A stretch of 49,857 nucleotides of DNA from Bacteroidales bacterium (GTDB taxonomy: Bacteria; Bacteroidota; Bacteroidia; Bacteroidales; F082), in the NCBI GenBank assembly GCA_016291135.1, contig JAEFAE010000017.1:1-49857 (forward strand). Direction: 5' to 3'. Below, in pieces: positions 7,837 to 16,333 of the stretch (position 1 is the stretch's first letter; the number at the start of each line of letters is the position of its first letter). The notes under the pieces are model-generated. The model searched no databases. It saw only the letters and a program-made list of their open reading frames with translations, and was not told where the DNA came from. The position numbers were made by a program, and so were the translations under genes.

Positions 7837-8903
7837 TTCTTAGCTGGGGCGAAACGTTTGCGGTTTTCGATGATGAAAAGGACGAGGATGGTCAGCAGGA
7901 ATGCGCCTAATCCACTCAGTGCCACGATGATCCAGCGGACGGGATAGGACTTCTTGTCGGCGGGATACGGTTCGGTGACAATGTTGGAGTAGGTGAGTTC
8001 GGAGTTGAAGAAACGCAGTTCCTTTTCATAGTCCATCTTGATGGAGGCATAGGTGTTGCCTTCAGCCATGATCTTGGTTTCCAGGTCGATGGCCTGCGGT
8101 CCGTATAGCTCAAGGTTTTGTTTCAACTCGTTGGCCTTGCCGGAACCGTTGATATAGCCTCTCGTGATCTCACGGGCCTGTCCGCTATAGTTGGTGATGC
8201 CGTATTGGGTACCCAGATCGGACAGCTGCTGCTTCAGCGAGTCGATGCCTTGTTGTTTCAGCGCCAGTTGGCGTTCGTACATGGAAACCACTTCGCCGAC
8301 CTTGTCACGATGCAGCTTGGATACCTTCTGGTCGTAGAAGTGAAGGATGTCCTTGGCGATGTTGCAGGCAACGACGGGATCCTTGTCGTTGACCACGATG
8401 GAAATGGCCTCGTAGGGAGTCTTCGAAACCTTGATTTTCTCATGATACTCATACATCATGTAGGTCTTGGCAAACTGGTAGTTGCGGTCGATCTTGTAAT
8501 GCGACCAAAGGTCGTATTTCTCGATGATGGAGTCGGCGATGGATTGGGAATTGATGATTTGCAGCATCTGTTCCGTCTCGCTTTCGTCGGAGTAGGGGCT
8601 GATGTTGGCCGGATAGGCGATGGCTTCCGACTTGAACAGCGGCGTGATAAAGGCAGCGCTGGAGAAAATCGCGCCACAGATGGCAGCGGCTACCGTGATG
8701 ATCAGGATGTGCCACTTCCATTTCAGGATCAGCTGAATGAGTGAGAGATTGTTGAAGTTGTTATCCATATTTTTATCAGTTGTTTCGTGAATGAGGTTAT
8801 CGGGGAGCAGGTCGTCGTCTTCGTTGAGCTCTTGAATCAAGGTGTGAATTCTCGACTTGATTCGGTCAAGTTTGACGGGGTTCCTGGGTCTTTTCTGGGG
8901 CAC
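7833..8903 (-). CDS. Wzz/GumC-type chain-length determinant protein, second paralogue
   Basis: The frame encodes 356 residues. From residue 46 it reads like a Wzz protein: a cytoplasmic stretch, a first membrane helix (WHILIITVAAAICGAIF), the typical FITPLFKSEAIAYP, a periplasmic coiled coil (about 200-300), and a second helix (WIIVALSGLGAFLLTILVLFII) preceded by the Wzz-like SYPVR. The start is uncertain. GTG 8903 gives a hydrophilic 45-residue extension that overlaps the upstream gene by 38 nt; ATG 8768 gives an N-terminus aligning with the paralogue upstream. Codon use in the extension looks coding, so the long form is kept here. It probably controls glycan chain length with its neighbours. 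Confidence 0.8.
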   Translation of the reverse strand: MPQKRPRNPVKLDRIKSRIHTLIQELNEDDDLLPDNLIHETTDKNMDNNFNNLSLIQLILKWKWHILIITVAAAICGAIFSSAAFITPLFKSEAIAYPANISPYSDESETEQMLQIINSQSIADSIIEKYDLWSHYKIDRNYQFAKTYMMYEYHEKIKVSKTPYEAISIVVNDKDPVVACNIAKDILHFYDQKVSKLHRDKVGEVVSMYERQLALKQQGIDSLKQQLSDLGTQYGITNYSGQAREITRGYINGSGKANELKQNLELYGPQAIDLETKIMAEGNTYASIKMDYEKELRFFNSELTYSNIVTEPYPADKKSYPVRWIIVALSGLGAFLLTILVLFIIENRKRFAPAKK

Positions 8904-9936
8904 CGGCGGCCTTTCCTCGAAAAAAGGTGCCGTATCGGTCGGCCAAGCCTAGCAGGATCAAAAGGAGCAGGAAGGTGGCCAGCACGGTGACGACCACGAT
9001 GATCCAACGGATGGGATAGCTTTTGTGTTCTGCCTGGAACGCGGAGGTGACGACGAACTTGTGCGGCACGTCCTCGGTGGCATCCACCTTGGCTTCCTCG
9101 TATTTGGTCTTGACCAGGGAGAGCTGGAGCCGGTCGTGGTCGAGCTTCTCGCTGATGGCGTAATAGGCACCGCCATATTGGGCCAGGATGTCGAGGTGGT
9201 CTTGGATGTTCTTCACGCCTTGGTGGTTGCCCTTGCCCAACTCAACGGCGAGTTGCTGGCTGAGCATCTCCACTTGCGACTCGTAGTCGAACACCCCCAG
9301 TTGACGGAGCGTGTTGAGAGAGTCTTCGAGCGCGGCCATCTCGGCGCAAAGGTTCTTGTATTCGGTGTCGACCAGTTGGAAGGCCTTGACGGCCACTTCC
9401 TTCTGCATGGTATTCATGGTGGAGTCGTAAAGCTCCGCGATGTCATTGGCCATCTGTGCCGCCAGGGCGGGGTCGGCATCCATGACGGTGATCCGGACGG
9501 CGTTGTATTCGGTTCTTCTGAATCGGATTCTGCTGTCGTACAGTTTGTTAAGCCTTGTGTAGGGGTATTTGGAGTCGGGTTTGATACCGTAATGCTCCAT
9601 GAGGTTGAAACGTTCAATCACCTTGTCGCGGATGCGGTTGGAATTGAGCACCTGCAGCATCTGTTCTGTCTGTTCGCTCTCGCCAAATTCCAAGATGTCC
9701 TTGTTGGATTGATAGGTGGTGCTGATCAATACCTTGGAGATGGAGTTGCTCGAAGTGGGATAGAGGATGACGGTGGATTTGTACAGGGGTGTGATGAACC
9801 AAGGGGAACTAAACAAAACAGCCATCAGGGCGGCTACTGCCAATAGGATCAAGACACCCTTCCTATGGTCTGCAAGCAACCGACACAGGTACTTGGCGTT
9901 GAAGGTATCTTTGGAAGTATCTTGCATAGCATTCAT
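8866..9936 (-). CDS. Wzz/GumC-type chain-length determinant protein, first paralogue
   Basis: A 356-residue inner-membrane protein: first helix GVLILLAVAALMAVLFS, then FITPLYKSTVILYPTSSN, a periplasmic domain with coiled coil, then SYPIRWIIVVVTVLATFLLLLILLGL. No cytoplasmic kinase domain follows. It parallels the downstream gene closely (TEQMLQVLNSNRIRDKVIERFNLMEHYGI region versus TEQMLQIINSQ), so the two arose by tandem duplication. The start at ATG 9936 is chosen because a TTG 17 codons further up (9987) is itself the promoter -33 element; ATG 9927 is also possible. It is the first gene of the wzz-wzz-ligase operon. Confidence 0.82.
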   Translation of the reverse strand: MNAMQDTSKDTFNAKYLCRLLADHRKGVLILLAVAALMAVLFSSPWFITPLYKSTVILYPTSSNSISKVLISTTYQSNKDILEFGESEQTEQMLQVLNSNRIRDKVIERFNLMEHYGIKPDSKYPYTRLNKLYDSRIRFRRTEYNAVRITVMDADPALAAQMANDIAELYDSTMNTMQKEVAVKAFQLVDTEYKNLCAEMAALEDSLNTLRQLGVFDYESQVEMLSQQLAVELGKGNHQGVKNIQDHLDILAQYGGAYYAISEKLDHDRLQLSLVKTKYEEAKVDATEDVPHKFVVTSAFQAEHKSYPIRWIIVVVTVLATFLLLLILLGLADRYGTFFRGKAAGAPEKTQEPRQT

Positions 9937-9957
9937 GTTTCGGAAAGAATAGAATGC

Positions 9958-9987
9958 CAAAATTAGGAAAATCTCTTGAATGGGCAA
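9958..9987 (-). promoter_or_regulatory. Promoter of the wzz-wzz-ligase operon
   Basis: On the minus strand TTG at 9987-9985 and TAATTTTG at 9965-9958 are separated by 19 nt, a good Bacteroidota promoter. Transcription should begin near 9951, about 15 nt before ATG 9936. Confidence 0.75.
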
Positions 9988-10007
9988 TCAAAAAAATGAG
10001 GGTCAGC

Positions 10008-11495
10008 CTATCTTTTTTCTGCAGGAAGGACGAGGGCGATCATTTCTTTTATACGTAACAGCCTGGTAATGAAGATCAATCCCACGTTGACCAGGAAGGC
10101 GAGACCGAAGGCCAGGTAGGGGTTGGGGAGGAGTTGTTTGAGCCCCCAGGTGGACAGGACGACACAGGCGCCGAACAGCAGGATATGCAGCCAGTAGCGG
10201 ATGCCCAGCCGTAGGTGGAAGATCTTCTCGCAGAGCAGGTATTGGGCCAGGGCGGTCACGGCTTGCACGGATAGGCTGGTGCAGGCGGCACCTACCGATT
10301 GGAAGCGCGGGATGACGATGAAATTGAGTGCGAAATTGATGGCCACGCCCGCCAAGGCCACCAGGTTGAGCAGCTTGAGGCTTCCGTTGGCCGTGAGCAG
10401 GGTCCCGAAGATGTATGTGGTGGAGAGGCAGAAAAAGCTTCCCATCAACAGGGGGAAGACCCTGGCATATTGACCCATGCGGACCAGATAGGCGGCCTGG
10501 GTCTCGCCGGGTTCGGGATGGTACATCAGGGTCATGATCTCCTGGCGGAAGAAGATGCACATCACCATGACGATGCCGGTCAGCGCCACCATGGTGTTGA
10601 ACGAAGTCTTGGTCAGGTCTTTCAGGTCGTCTTTGCGGGCGATGGCGTTGGAGAACATGGGCAGGAGCATGATGGCAAACAGGTTGGAGATGTTGTTGCC
10701 CGCATCGAACAGGCGGTAGGAGCGGCTATAGACGCCGGCTTGCACGCCTCCGTCGTCGAGCATGCGCTCCAGCAGGAATGGCTCGATGCGGCTGTAGACG
10801 CTCATCAGCAGTACCAGGATGGCAAAGGGAAGGCTTTGCTTGAGGATTTCACCGAAAAACCGGAAATTGATCCTGAAACTCAGATGGTTGACATGCCGTA
10901 GTACCAGGATCAAGGCTACGACGATGGTGAAGACGTAGGCCAGGGTCTGCACCTGGAGGTACCAGACCACGTTGAACCGTTCGCGCGGGAACCAGCCCGA
11001 CCATAGGATGAACCCCATCAACAGGATGGAGAGCACACGGTCGAACACCGAGAGGAAGCTGTCCGCCTTGAACAGCAGCAGCCCTTGCAGGTTGGAGCGC
11101 AGAAACAGCACAAACGAGAGCAGGATTTGGTTGATCCCGCACCAAAAGAGCAACTTCAGCTGGTAGCCTTCGCGGAAGCCGTTGAGGTAGCCGACGACAA
11201 AGATGACCATCGCATACAGCACACCGAGCAACAACTTGATCTCGGCCAATCCGGCAAAATGCTTTGAGAGCATCCCGTGGTCCTGGGCGATGTTGCGGCT
11301 GTTGAAGTTGGTGATTCCGAGGTCGAGCAGGATGTAGAAGAGGTAGGAGAAGTTGAAGATGGAGAGGTACTGTCCGTAGATGGCGTCACCCAGCATGTTC
11401 TGCACCTCCCTGTCGATGCCCAGGATCCAGAACGGCTTCACCAATAGGTTAAGCAGGAGAAGAAAGATGATATTCTTGATGAAACGGTTCTGCAT
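10008..11495 (-). CDS. Polysaccharide flippase (Wzx/MOP superfamily)
   Basis: A 495-residue protein with about 14 predicted membrane helices spread over its full length, beginning FIKNIIFLLLLNLLVKPFWI. The early segment (EVQNMLGDAIYGQYLSIFNFSYLFYILLD) and the centre (ILKQSLPFAILVLLMSVYSRIEPFLLERM) match the polysaccharide biosynthesis/Wzx type of MOP exporters. It should flip undecaprenyl-linked oligosaccharide units across the inner membrane. It lies upstream of the wzz-wzz-ligase operon on the same strand but has its own promoter. No glycosyltransferases are next to it. Confidence 0.85.
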   Translation of the reverse strand: MQNRFIKNIIFLLLLNLLVKPFWILGIDREVQNMLGDAIYGQYLSIFNFSYLFYILLDLGITNFNSRNIAQDHGMLSKHFAGLAEIKLLLGVLYAMVIFVVGYLNGFREGYQLKLLFWCGINQILLSFVLFLRSNLQGLLLFKADSFLSVFDRVLSILLMGFILWSGWFPRERFNVVWYLQVQTLAYVFTIVVALILVLRHVNHLSFRINFRFFGEILKQSLPFAILVLLMSVYSRIEPFLLERMLDDGGVQAGVYSRSYRLFDAGNNISNLFAIMLLPMFSNAIARKDDLKDLTKTSFNTMVALTGIVMVMCIFFRQEIMTLMYHPEPGETQAAYLVRMGQYARVFPLLMGSFFCLSTTYIFGTLLTANGSLKLLNLVALAGVAINFALNFIVIPRFQSVGAACTSLSVQAVTALAQYLLCEKIFHLRLGIRYWLHILLFGACVVLSTWGLKQLLPNPYLAFGLAFLVNVGLIFITRLLRIKEMIALVLPAEKR

Positions 11496-11518
11496 GCGTG
11501 CGAATGGAATTCAAAGGG

Positions 11519-11526
11519 CAAAGGTA
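11519..11526 (-). promoter_or_regulatory. Promoter -7 box of the flippase gene
   Basis: TACCTTTG on the minus strand, 23 nt before the ATG at 11495. It is back to back with the clpS gene on the other strand. Confidence 0.65.
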
Positions 11527-11602
11527 GAAAAATATCGTGAGTTGCATGGCGGGGTTTCAAAATTATATGTATTTTTACCACGAAATACCAGTTGCAGAAG
11601 AC

Positions 11603-11875
11603 ATGAACAGAGAACAGGAATCCGTCGATACCATGACGGAAGAATTGGTGGAAGAAGAAAAGAGTCTGTTGCTTATCAACGACGATCACAATACATTCGA
11701 ATACGTGATAAAGAGTCTGGTCGAAGTGTGCGACCACACCTACGAGCAAGCCGAGACCTGTGCGTGGATCACCCACTACAAGGGGAAGTGTGCCATCAAG
11801 TATGGAACCTTTGAGGAGTTGAAACCCTACTACGACGCCCTGTTGGCAAGGCAACTCTATGTCAGCATTCAGTAA
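11603..11875 (+). CDS. clpS: ClpS, adaptor of the ClpAP protease
   Basis: A 90-residue protein with the ClpS fold signature. LLLINDDHNTFEYVIKSL matches the conserved N-D-D/N-x-x-T-x-x-x-V-I motif, and EQAETCAWITHYKGKCAIKYG matches the H-x-x-G segment. ClpS binds the ClpA N-domain and delivers N-degron substrates. The start at ATG 11603 gives the usual acidic, flexible N-terminus; an in-frame ATG at 11537 would add 22 residues with no family counterpart. It is followed after 19 nt, with a GGAAAGGAG ribosome-binding site, by the Rel-type gene, so the two are probably co-transcribed. Confidence 0.9.
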   Translation: MNREQESVDTMTEELVEEEKSLLLINDDHNTFEYVIKSLVEVCDHTYEQAETCAWITHYKGKCAIKYGTFEELKPYYDALLARQLYVSIQ

Positions 11876-11894
11876 TCAGGAAAGGAGTTGACGG

Positions 11895-14105
11895 ATGAGG
11901 AATGCCTATACCCCCGAAGAACGGGTGCAGATCCAGCAGGCATACGAGGCGATGCTGGAGGACATCCGGCCCAATGTGTATGATCCTGAGAAACTTAAGG
12001 TTGTCGAGGAAGCCTATCGGTTTAGCTTGGAGAAATATGATGGCAAGTATATGGTCTCGGGTAAGGCCTATCTTTTCCATCTGATAGATCTGGCCCGCAT
12101 CGCCGTGTTGGAGGTGGGTTTGGGTTATATGTCGGTGGTAGCGGCGTTTCTTCATGGCATCACCTATAAGGAACAGGTGGACATCGGCTATCTGGAGGAG
12201 CGCTTTGGCAAGCGAATCGCCACGGTTTTGAGAGGATTCGACAAGATTTCGGCGCTGCATACCGAAAGGGTTGCCTACAACTCCGATAACTTCCGCGACC
12301 TCTTCCTCTCCCTTGCAGAGGACATGCGTTCGGTTTTGCTGAAGGTAGCGCACCGTGTGTATGATGTTCGCAATCAGCAGGATATCGACGCTGACCGTCT
12401 CGGGAAATATTTTCACGAGATCAAGTACATCTACATCCCGATCGTGCACCGCCTTGGCCTTTACAAGATCAAAGCGGAACTCGAGGAGAAGCTGTTGTTG
12501 TTTGAAAACCCAGAGGTGTATCATGACATCAAGGCCAAGATAGAGGCCACCGAGGAGAGCCGTAGACATATCGCGGAGCGCTTCCTGGCGCCCATCAGAA
12601 ACCGTTTGGATTCGGAGATCAAGAACGGGAAATACAAGTTCACCTATATGATCAAATGGCGCGTGAAGTCCATCGCATCCATTTATGCCAAGATGAAGGC
12701 CCAAAACGTGCCTTTCGAGAAGGTCTATGACTTGCTGGCAGCCCGTGTCATCATCGATTGCGCCCCCAAAGATGAGATCGAGTACTGCTGGTGCGTCTAT
12801 GCGGACATCACCAACTTGTACGAGCCGGTGCCGGAGCGGATGCGCGATTGGATCACCAAGCCCAAGGCCTCTGGTTATGAGTCGCTTCATGCTACGGTGA
12901 AATTCGACGAAAAGGTGTTTTTCGAGGTTCAGATCCGAACGACACGGATGGACGAGGTTGCTGAGATGGGACAAGCGGCGCACTATCTTTATAAAGGGGA
13001 CAAGCAGAGCTCAGAGGATTGGCTCGTCGGGGTTAGGCAAGTGCTGGAAAACCCCGAACTGGTGTCGCTTGAAAACTCCTACAAGAAGGACTTTAAGTCT
13101 GACAAGATCTTCATCTTTACGCCCGAGGGCGACTTGAAGCAGCTGCCACAAGGCTCTACCGTGCTCGACTTTGCCTACGAGATCCATACCAAGGTGGGAG
13201 AGACCTGCAACGGCGCCAAGATCAACGGCCGTGTGGTGCCCATCCGTCAAGAGCTCTCCAATGGCGACAGGGTGGAGATCATCACCAACAAGAAGCAGTC
13301 GCCCAATGCCGACTGGCTGAACTGGGTGGCCACCGAGAAGTCGCGCAACAAGATACGGCGTTTCCTGAAAGAACAAGAACTGAAGGAGTCGGAGTTGGGC
13401 AAAGGCTTGCTGCATCGACGCCTGAAAAACTGGAAGATCCCTACCACGGAAGATACGATCGAGATCCTGGTGAAGGGGTTCAAGCTGGAAAACTCCCTGC
13501 AGCTCTATCATCGGATCGCCACGGAAAAGATCGACCTTCAAACCATCAAGCATTTCCTTGCCGACTACTTTGAGCAGAAAGGTGAGAAAGTCGAGAAAAT
13601 GGAGTCTGAACCGGTCGAGCCCATTCGGAAGGAGGCCAGTTTTGAGAACGACGAGTGTCTCTCGATAGGCGAGGATATCAAGAACGTGAATTACCGGCTT
13701 GCCAAATGTTGCAATCCCATCCCTGGCGACCGTGTGTTCGGTTTTGTGACCAACGAGGGCAACCTCACCATCCATCGCGTCAATTGCCCTAATGCCAAGA
13801 GCATGCAGGAACGCTACGGCTACCGTATTATCAAGGTGAAATGGAACGGCATCGAGGAGGGTGGTTCGCAGGCGACCATCCGCATCCATGGCAACAACAT
13901 GCAGGGATTGTTGGGGAAGATTACCCGGGTCATCTCCGAAGACATGCAGGTGGATATGAAGAACCTGACCTTCAACTCCGACAAGCATGGCATGGTGGAG
14001 GGCAGGGTGGTGCTCCAGATTTCGGACGTGGAGGCCCTGGAGCAGCTGATGAGCCGGATCAAGGGCATTGATGGGGTTTTGGATGTAATTCGGATCGATG
14101 AATGA
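11895..14105 (+). CDS. RelA/SpoT-family (p)ppGpp synthetase with eroded hydrolase site
   Basis: A 736-residue long RSH protein. Order: HD-hydrolase-like region (about 50-165), synthetase (about 215-370, with WITKPKASGYESLHATV and VQIRTTRMDEVAEMGQAAHYLY), TGS (about 400-465), a Cys-containing regulatory segment (LAKCCNPIPGD and HRVNCPN) and a C-terminal ACT domain. In the hydrolase part His62 and His87 remain, but the HD pair is His-Gly (FLHG) and the LADRLHN motif reads KVAHRVYD. Two of the four metal-binding residues are therefore gone, and VVEDT is replaced by ITYKEQV. It is probably a synthetase-only enzyme, i.e. a Bacteroidota RelA, with a separate SpoT expected elsewhere. Its 3' end is followed by the tandem two-hairpin repeats. 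Confidence 0.9.
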   Translation: MRNAYTPEERVQIQQAYEAMLEDIRPNVYDPEKLKVVEEAYRFSLEKYDGKYMVSGKAYLFHLIDLARIAVLEVGLGYMSVVAAFLHGITYKEQVDIGYLEERFGKRIATVLRGFDKISALHTERVAYNSDNFRDLFLSLAEDMRSVLLKVAHRVYDVRNQQDIDADRLGKYFHEIKYIYIPIVHRLGLYKIKAELEEKLLLFENPEVYHDIKAKIEATEESRRHIAERFLAPIRNRLDSEIKNGKYKFTYMIKWRVKSIASIYAKMKAQNVPFEKVYDLLAARVIIDCAPKDEIEYCWCVYADITNLYEPVPERMRDWITKPKASGYESLHATVKFDEKVFFEVQIRTTRMDEVAEMGQAAHYLYKGDKQSSEDWLVGVRQVLENPELVSLENSYKKDFKSDKIFIFTPEGDLKQLPQGSTVLDFAYEIHTKVGETCNGAKINGRVVPIRQELSNGDRVEIITNKKQSPNADWLNWVATEKSRNKIRRFLKEQELKESELGKGLLHRRLKNWKIPTTEDTIEILVKGFKLENSLQLYHRIATEKIDLQTIKHFLADYFEQKGEKVEKMESEPVEPIRKEASFENDECLSIGEDIKNVNYRLAKCCNPIPGDRVFGFVTNEGNLTIHRVNCPNAKSMQERYGYRIIKVKWNGIEEGGSQATIRIHGNNMQGLLGKITRVISEDMQVDMKNLTFNSDKHGMVEGRVVLQISDVEALEQLMSRIKGIDGVLDVIRIDE

Positions 14106-14113
14106 AAAAGACC

Positions 14114-14375
14114 GCACCCCGTAGGGGTGCCCTGTCGGTAGCCAGGGCTGTTGGGACCAGCCCTGGGAAACAGATGGGAAAACGAAACACCCCGTAGGGG
14201 TGCCCTATCGGTAACCAGGGCTGTTGGGACCAGCCCTGGGAAACAGACGGGAAAACGAAACACCCCGTAGGGGTGCCCTATCGGTAGCCAGGGGTTGTCA
14301 AACCCCTGGAAAAAAAAAGGGGGTTGTCAAACCCCTGGAAAATAAAATAATTCGCCAGGGGCGACCCCCTGGAAA
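14114..14375 (+). repeat. Tandem two-hairpin palindromic repeats (three full units plus partial ones)
   Basis: Each full unit is a 15-bp palindrome CACCCCGTAGGGGTG (14115, 14188, 14261), then a conserved linker CCCTRTCGGTARC, then a second hairpin. In units 1 and 2 that hairpin is CCAGGGCTG/CAGCCCTGG (14142-14166, 14215-14239); in unit 3 it is CCAGGGGTT/AACCCCTGG (14288-14309). The units repeat at exactly 73 bp. Two partial second hairpins follow (about 14318-14338 and 14355-14372). The cluster fills the gap between the Rel-type gene and the CotH gene. The same element recurs near 16.75 kb and, inverted, at 34.77 kb. Confidence 0.9.
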
Positions 14376-14387
14376 AAATGATTAGAA

Positions 14388-15896
14388 ATGAAAAAAGGAT
14401 TTTTGATTGGTTTGATGCTGTTGTTGGTGGGGGGCTTGTCAGCCCAGGACGTTCCGGAGGACGATGCTTCGTTCCCGGTGATCCGGATCACCACGGACGG
14501 CCCCATCGTGAACACCCCTGCTGTGCACGGGGTCATCCGTGTGACCGACACCACAGGCATGACCATCGAGATGCATGCCGGGTTCAAGATCCGAGGCACT
14601 TCCTCGCAACAATACGACAAGAAATCGTACCGTGTGGAGCTTTGGGCCGATTCGACGGGGACGGTGATGGCCGACACCACCTTCCTCGGGATGCGCAGCG
14701 ACGACGACTGGAACCTCGAGGCGATGTGGGCGCAACCGTTGCGTTTGCGTGACAAGATAGCCAACAATTTGTGGATGGAGTTGTACCAGCTGCCTTATCT
14801 GGAAAACGAGCCAGAGGCAAGGCCTGGCATCCGCATGGAATATGTCGATTTGTATCTCAACGACAGCTATGTCGGGGTCTATACCCTCACGGAACGTATG
14901 GACCGCAAGCAGCTGGGGTTGAGGAAGTACAACGGTAACCTGCGTGGGCTGCTGTTCAAGGGAAACGGCCCGGGAGCCCCTACCTTCGATACCTTGCCCG
15001 ATTACGACAACACCTCCGACGTCTGGGACAACTACGAGTGGGTCTATCCCAACGAGAGCGACACGGTGATCGACTGGAGCGACTTGTACAGCTTCACCAA
15101 TTTTGTGATGAATGCCTCCGACATTGCCTTCAACGCCCAATACGGGACGATGTTCGACGTGGATAACGCCATCGACTATTATCTGTTTATCAATGCCTTG
15201 AAGGCGATGGACAACATGGGACGCAACCTCTTTGTCGCCCGTTATAAGAAGTCAAGTCCGTTCCTGTATCTGCCCTGGGACTTGGATGCCATCTGGGGAC
15301 TGGATACCGAAGGGGCTCAGACCGACGACGCCCAGGCGCTTGTGGGCAACGGTTTCTACGACCGGCTGCTGGGTGACTGTAGCGCGAATGGCTTTGCCCT
15401 GCGGGCGCGTGACCGTTACAATGCCTTGCGGGAAACCGTGTTGAACCGGGATCACATCATGGCGATGGTGCAGGAGCAATACGATTGGCTGATGGCCAAC
15501 GGTGTCTACGCGCGGGAACACGAGGCCTGGCCGGAGTTCGAGGTGGACGAAAGCCAGCTCGACTACCTGAGTGACTGGCTGGACCGTCGTTTTGCCTACC
15601 TCGACGAGGAAATCAACGCAGCCTGTGGTACTTGGGAGGTGGAAACGGTGGAGGCGACGCCGCTGGTGGAGGTCTTCCCGAACCCCGCCAAAGACCGGGT
15701 GCATGTCCGTTTCGCCGAGATGCCAACGTGCGAGGTGATGATCGGCTTGTACGACATGACGGGTCGGAGGGTCGCTGCAGTCTCCGGCACCGACCTTGTG
15801 CTGACCCTTCCCATCCAAGGCCGCTGCAGCGGCCTCTATACCCTGGTGATCCAACAGAAAGGGGACCTGTTCACCGAACGCGTCCTTGTCCAATAA
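14388..15896 (+). CDS. CotH-family secreted protein with T9SS sorting domain
   Basis: A 502-residue protein. A signal peptide (KKGFLIGLMLLLVGGLSAQ) is followed by a CotH-like domain (about 25-410) with the family run GFKIRGTSSQQYDKKSYRVE, DWNLEAMW, DLYLNDSYVGVYTLTERMD and LYLPWDLDAIWGL. The last 75 residues (VEVFPNPAKDRVHVRF ... GLYTLVIQQ) are a type A T9SS C-terminal sorting domain, so the protein should cross the outer membrane and be surface-attached or released. CotH proteins of spores are protein kinases; whether this secreted relative phosphorylates anything is unknown. The start follows directly on the repeat cluster; no promoter box was found, so transcription may come from the Rel-type gene. 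Confidence 0.85.
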   Translation: MKKGFLIGLMLLLVGGLSAQDVPEDDASFPVIRITTDGPIVNTPAVHGVIRVTDTTGMTIEMHAGFKIRGTSSQQYDKKSYRVELWADSTGTVMADTTFLGMRSDDDWNLEAMWAQPLRLRDKIANNLWMELYQLPYLENEPEARPGIRMEYVDLYLNDSYVGVYTLTERMDRKQLGLRKYNGNLRGLLFKGNGPGAPTFDTLPDYDNTSDVWDNYEWVYPNESDTVIDWSDLYSFTNFVMNASDIAFNAQYGTMFDVDNAIDYYLFINALKAMDNMGRNLFVARYKKSSPFLYLPWDLDAIWGLDTEGAQTDDAQALVGNGFYDRLLGDCSANGFALRARDRYNALRETVLNRDHIMAMVQEQYDWLMANGVYAREHEAWPEFEVDESQLDYLSDWLDRRFAYLDEEINAACGTWEVETVEATPLVEVFPNPAKDRVHVRFAEMPTCEVMIGLYDMTGRRVAAVSGTDLVLTLPIQGRCSGLYTLVIQQKGDLFTERVLVQ

Positions 15897-15922
15897 TTTG
15901 CTGATTCTTAATTCTTAACGAT

Positions 15923-16333
15923 ATGACTACCATCAAAGGAACTTACAAAGGCAATCTCCGTAACGAGATGACCCATGTGCAGTCGGGCAACACCATCCTT
16001 ACCGACGCACCCACCGACAACCATGGCAAAGGCGAGGCTTTCTCGCCGACCGATTTGGCCTGCGCTGCGTTGGCAGGCTGCATGATGACCATCATGGGTA
16101 TCAGCGCCCAGGGCCACGATTTCAACATCGACGGCACCACCTATACGGTGAAGAAGACCATGGCTGCCGACCCGCGTCGCATCGGGCAGATCGACCTGGT
16201 GTTCAACTTCCCGCCTCGCGACTACACCCAGGCACAGCAGAAGCTGTTGTGGGCGGCTGCAGAGAGCTGTCCCGTGGGTCGTTCGTTGCATCCCGATGTC
16301 ATCGTCAACATCACCATGAATTTCCAGTTCTGA
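15923..16333 (+). CDS. OsmC/Ohr-family peroxiredoxin-like protein
   Basis: A 136-residue protein of the OsmC family. The two conserved redox cysteines are present: one in ALAGCMMTIMG (about residue 53) and one in AESCPVGRSLH (about residue 114). A typical FSPTDLACAALAG helix start precedes the first. OsmC-like proteins reduce organic hydroperoxides with thiol or lipoamide reductants; the substrate here is inferred. The stop codon overlaps the start of the thioesterase gene (TGATG), so the two are translationally coupled. Confidence 0.88.
   Translation: MTTIKGTYKGNLRNEMTHVQSGNTILTDAPTDNHGKGEAFSPTDLACAALAGCMMTIMGISAQGHDFNIDGTTYTVKKTMAADPRRIGQIDLVFNFPPRDYTQAQQKLLWAAAESCPVGRSLHPDVIVNITMNFQF

Noticed and set aside
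14114..14375. CRISPR-like array
   Set aside because: The 73-bp period is made of near-identical whole units with internal palindromes and no unique spacers; no cas genes are present.
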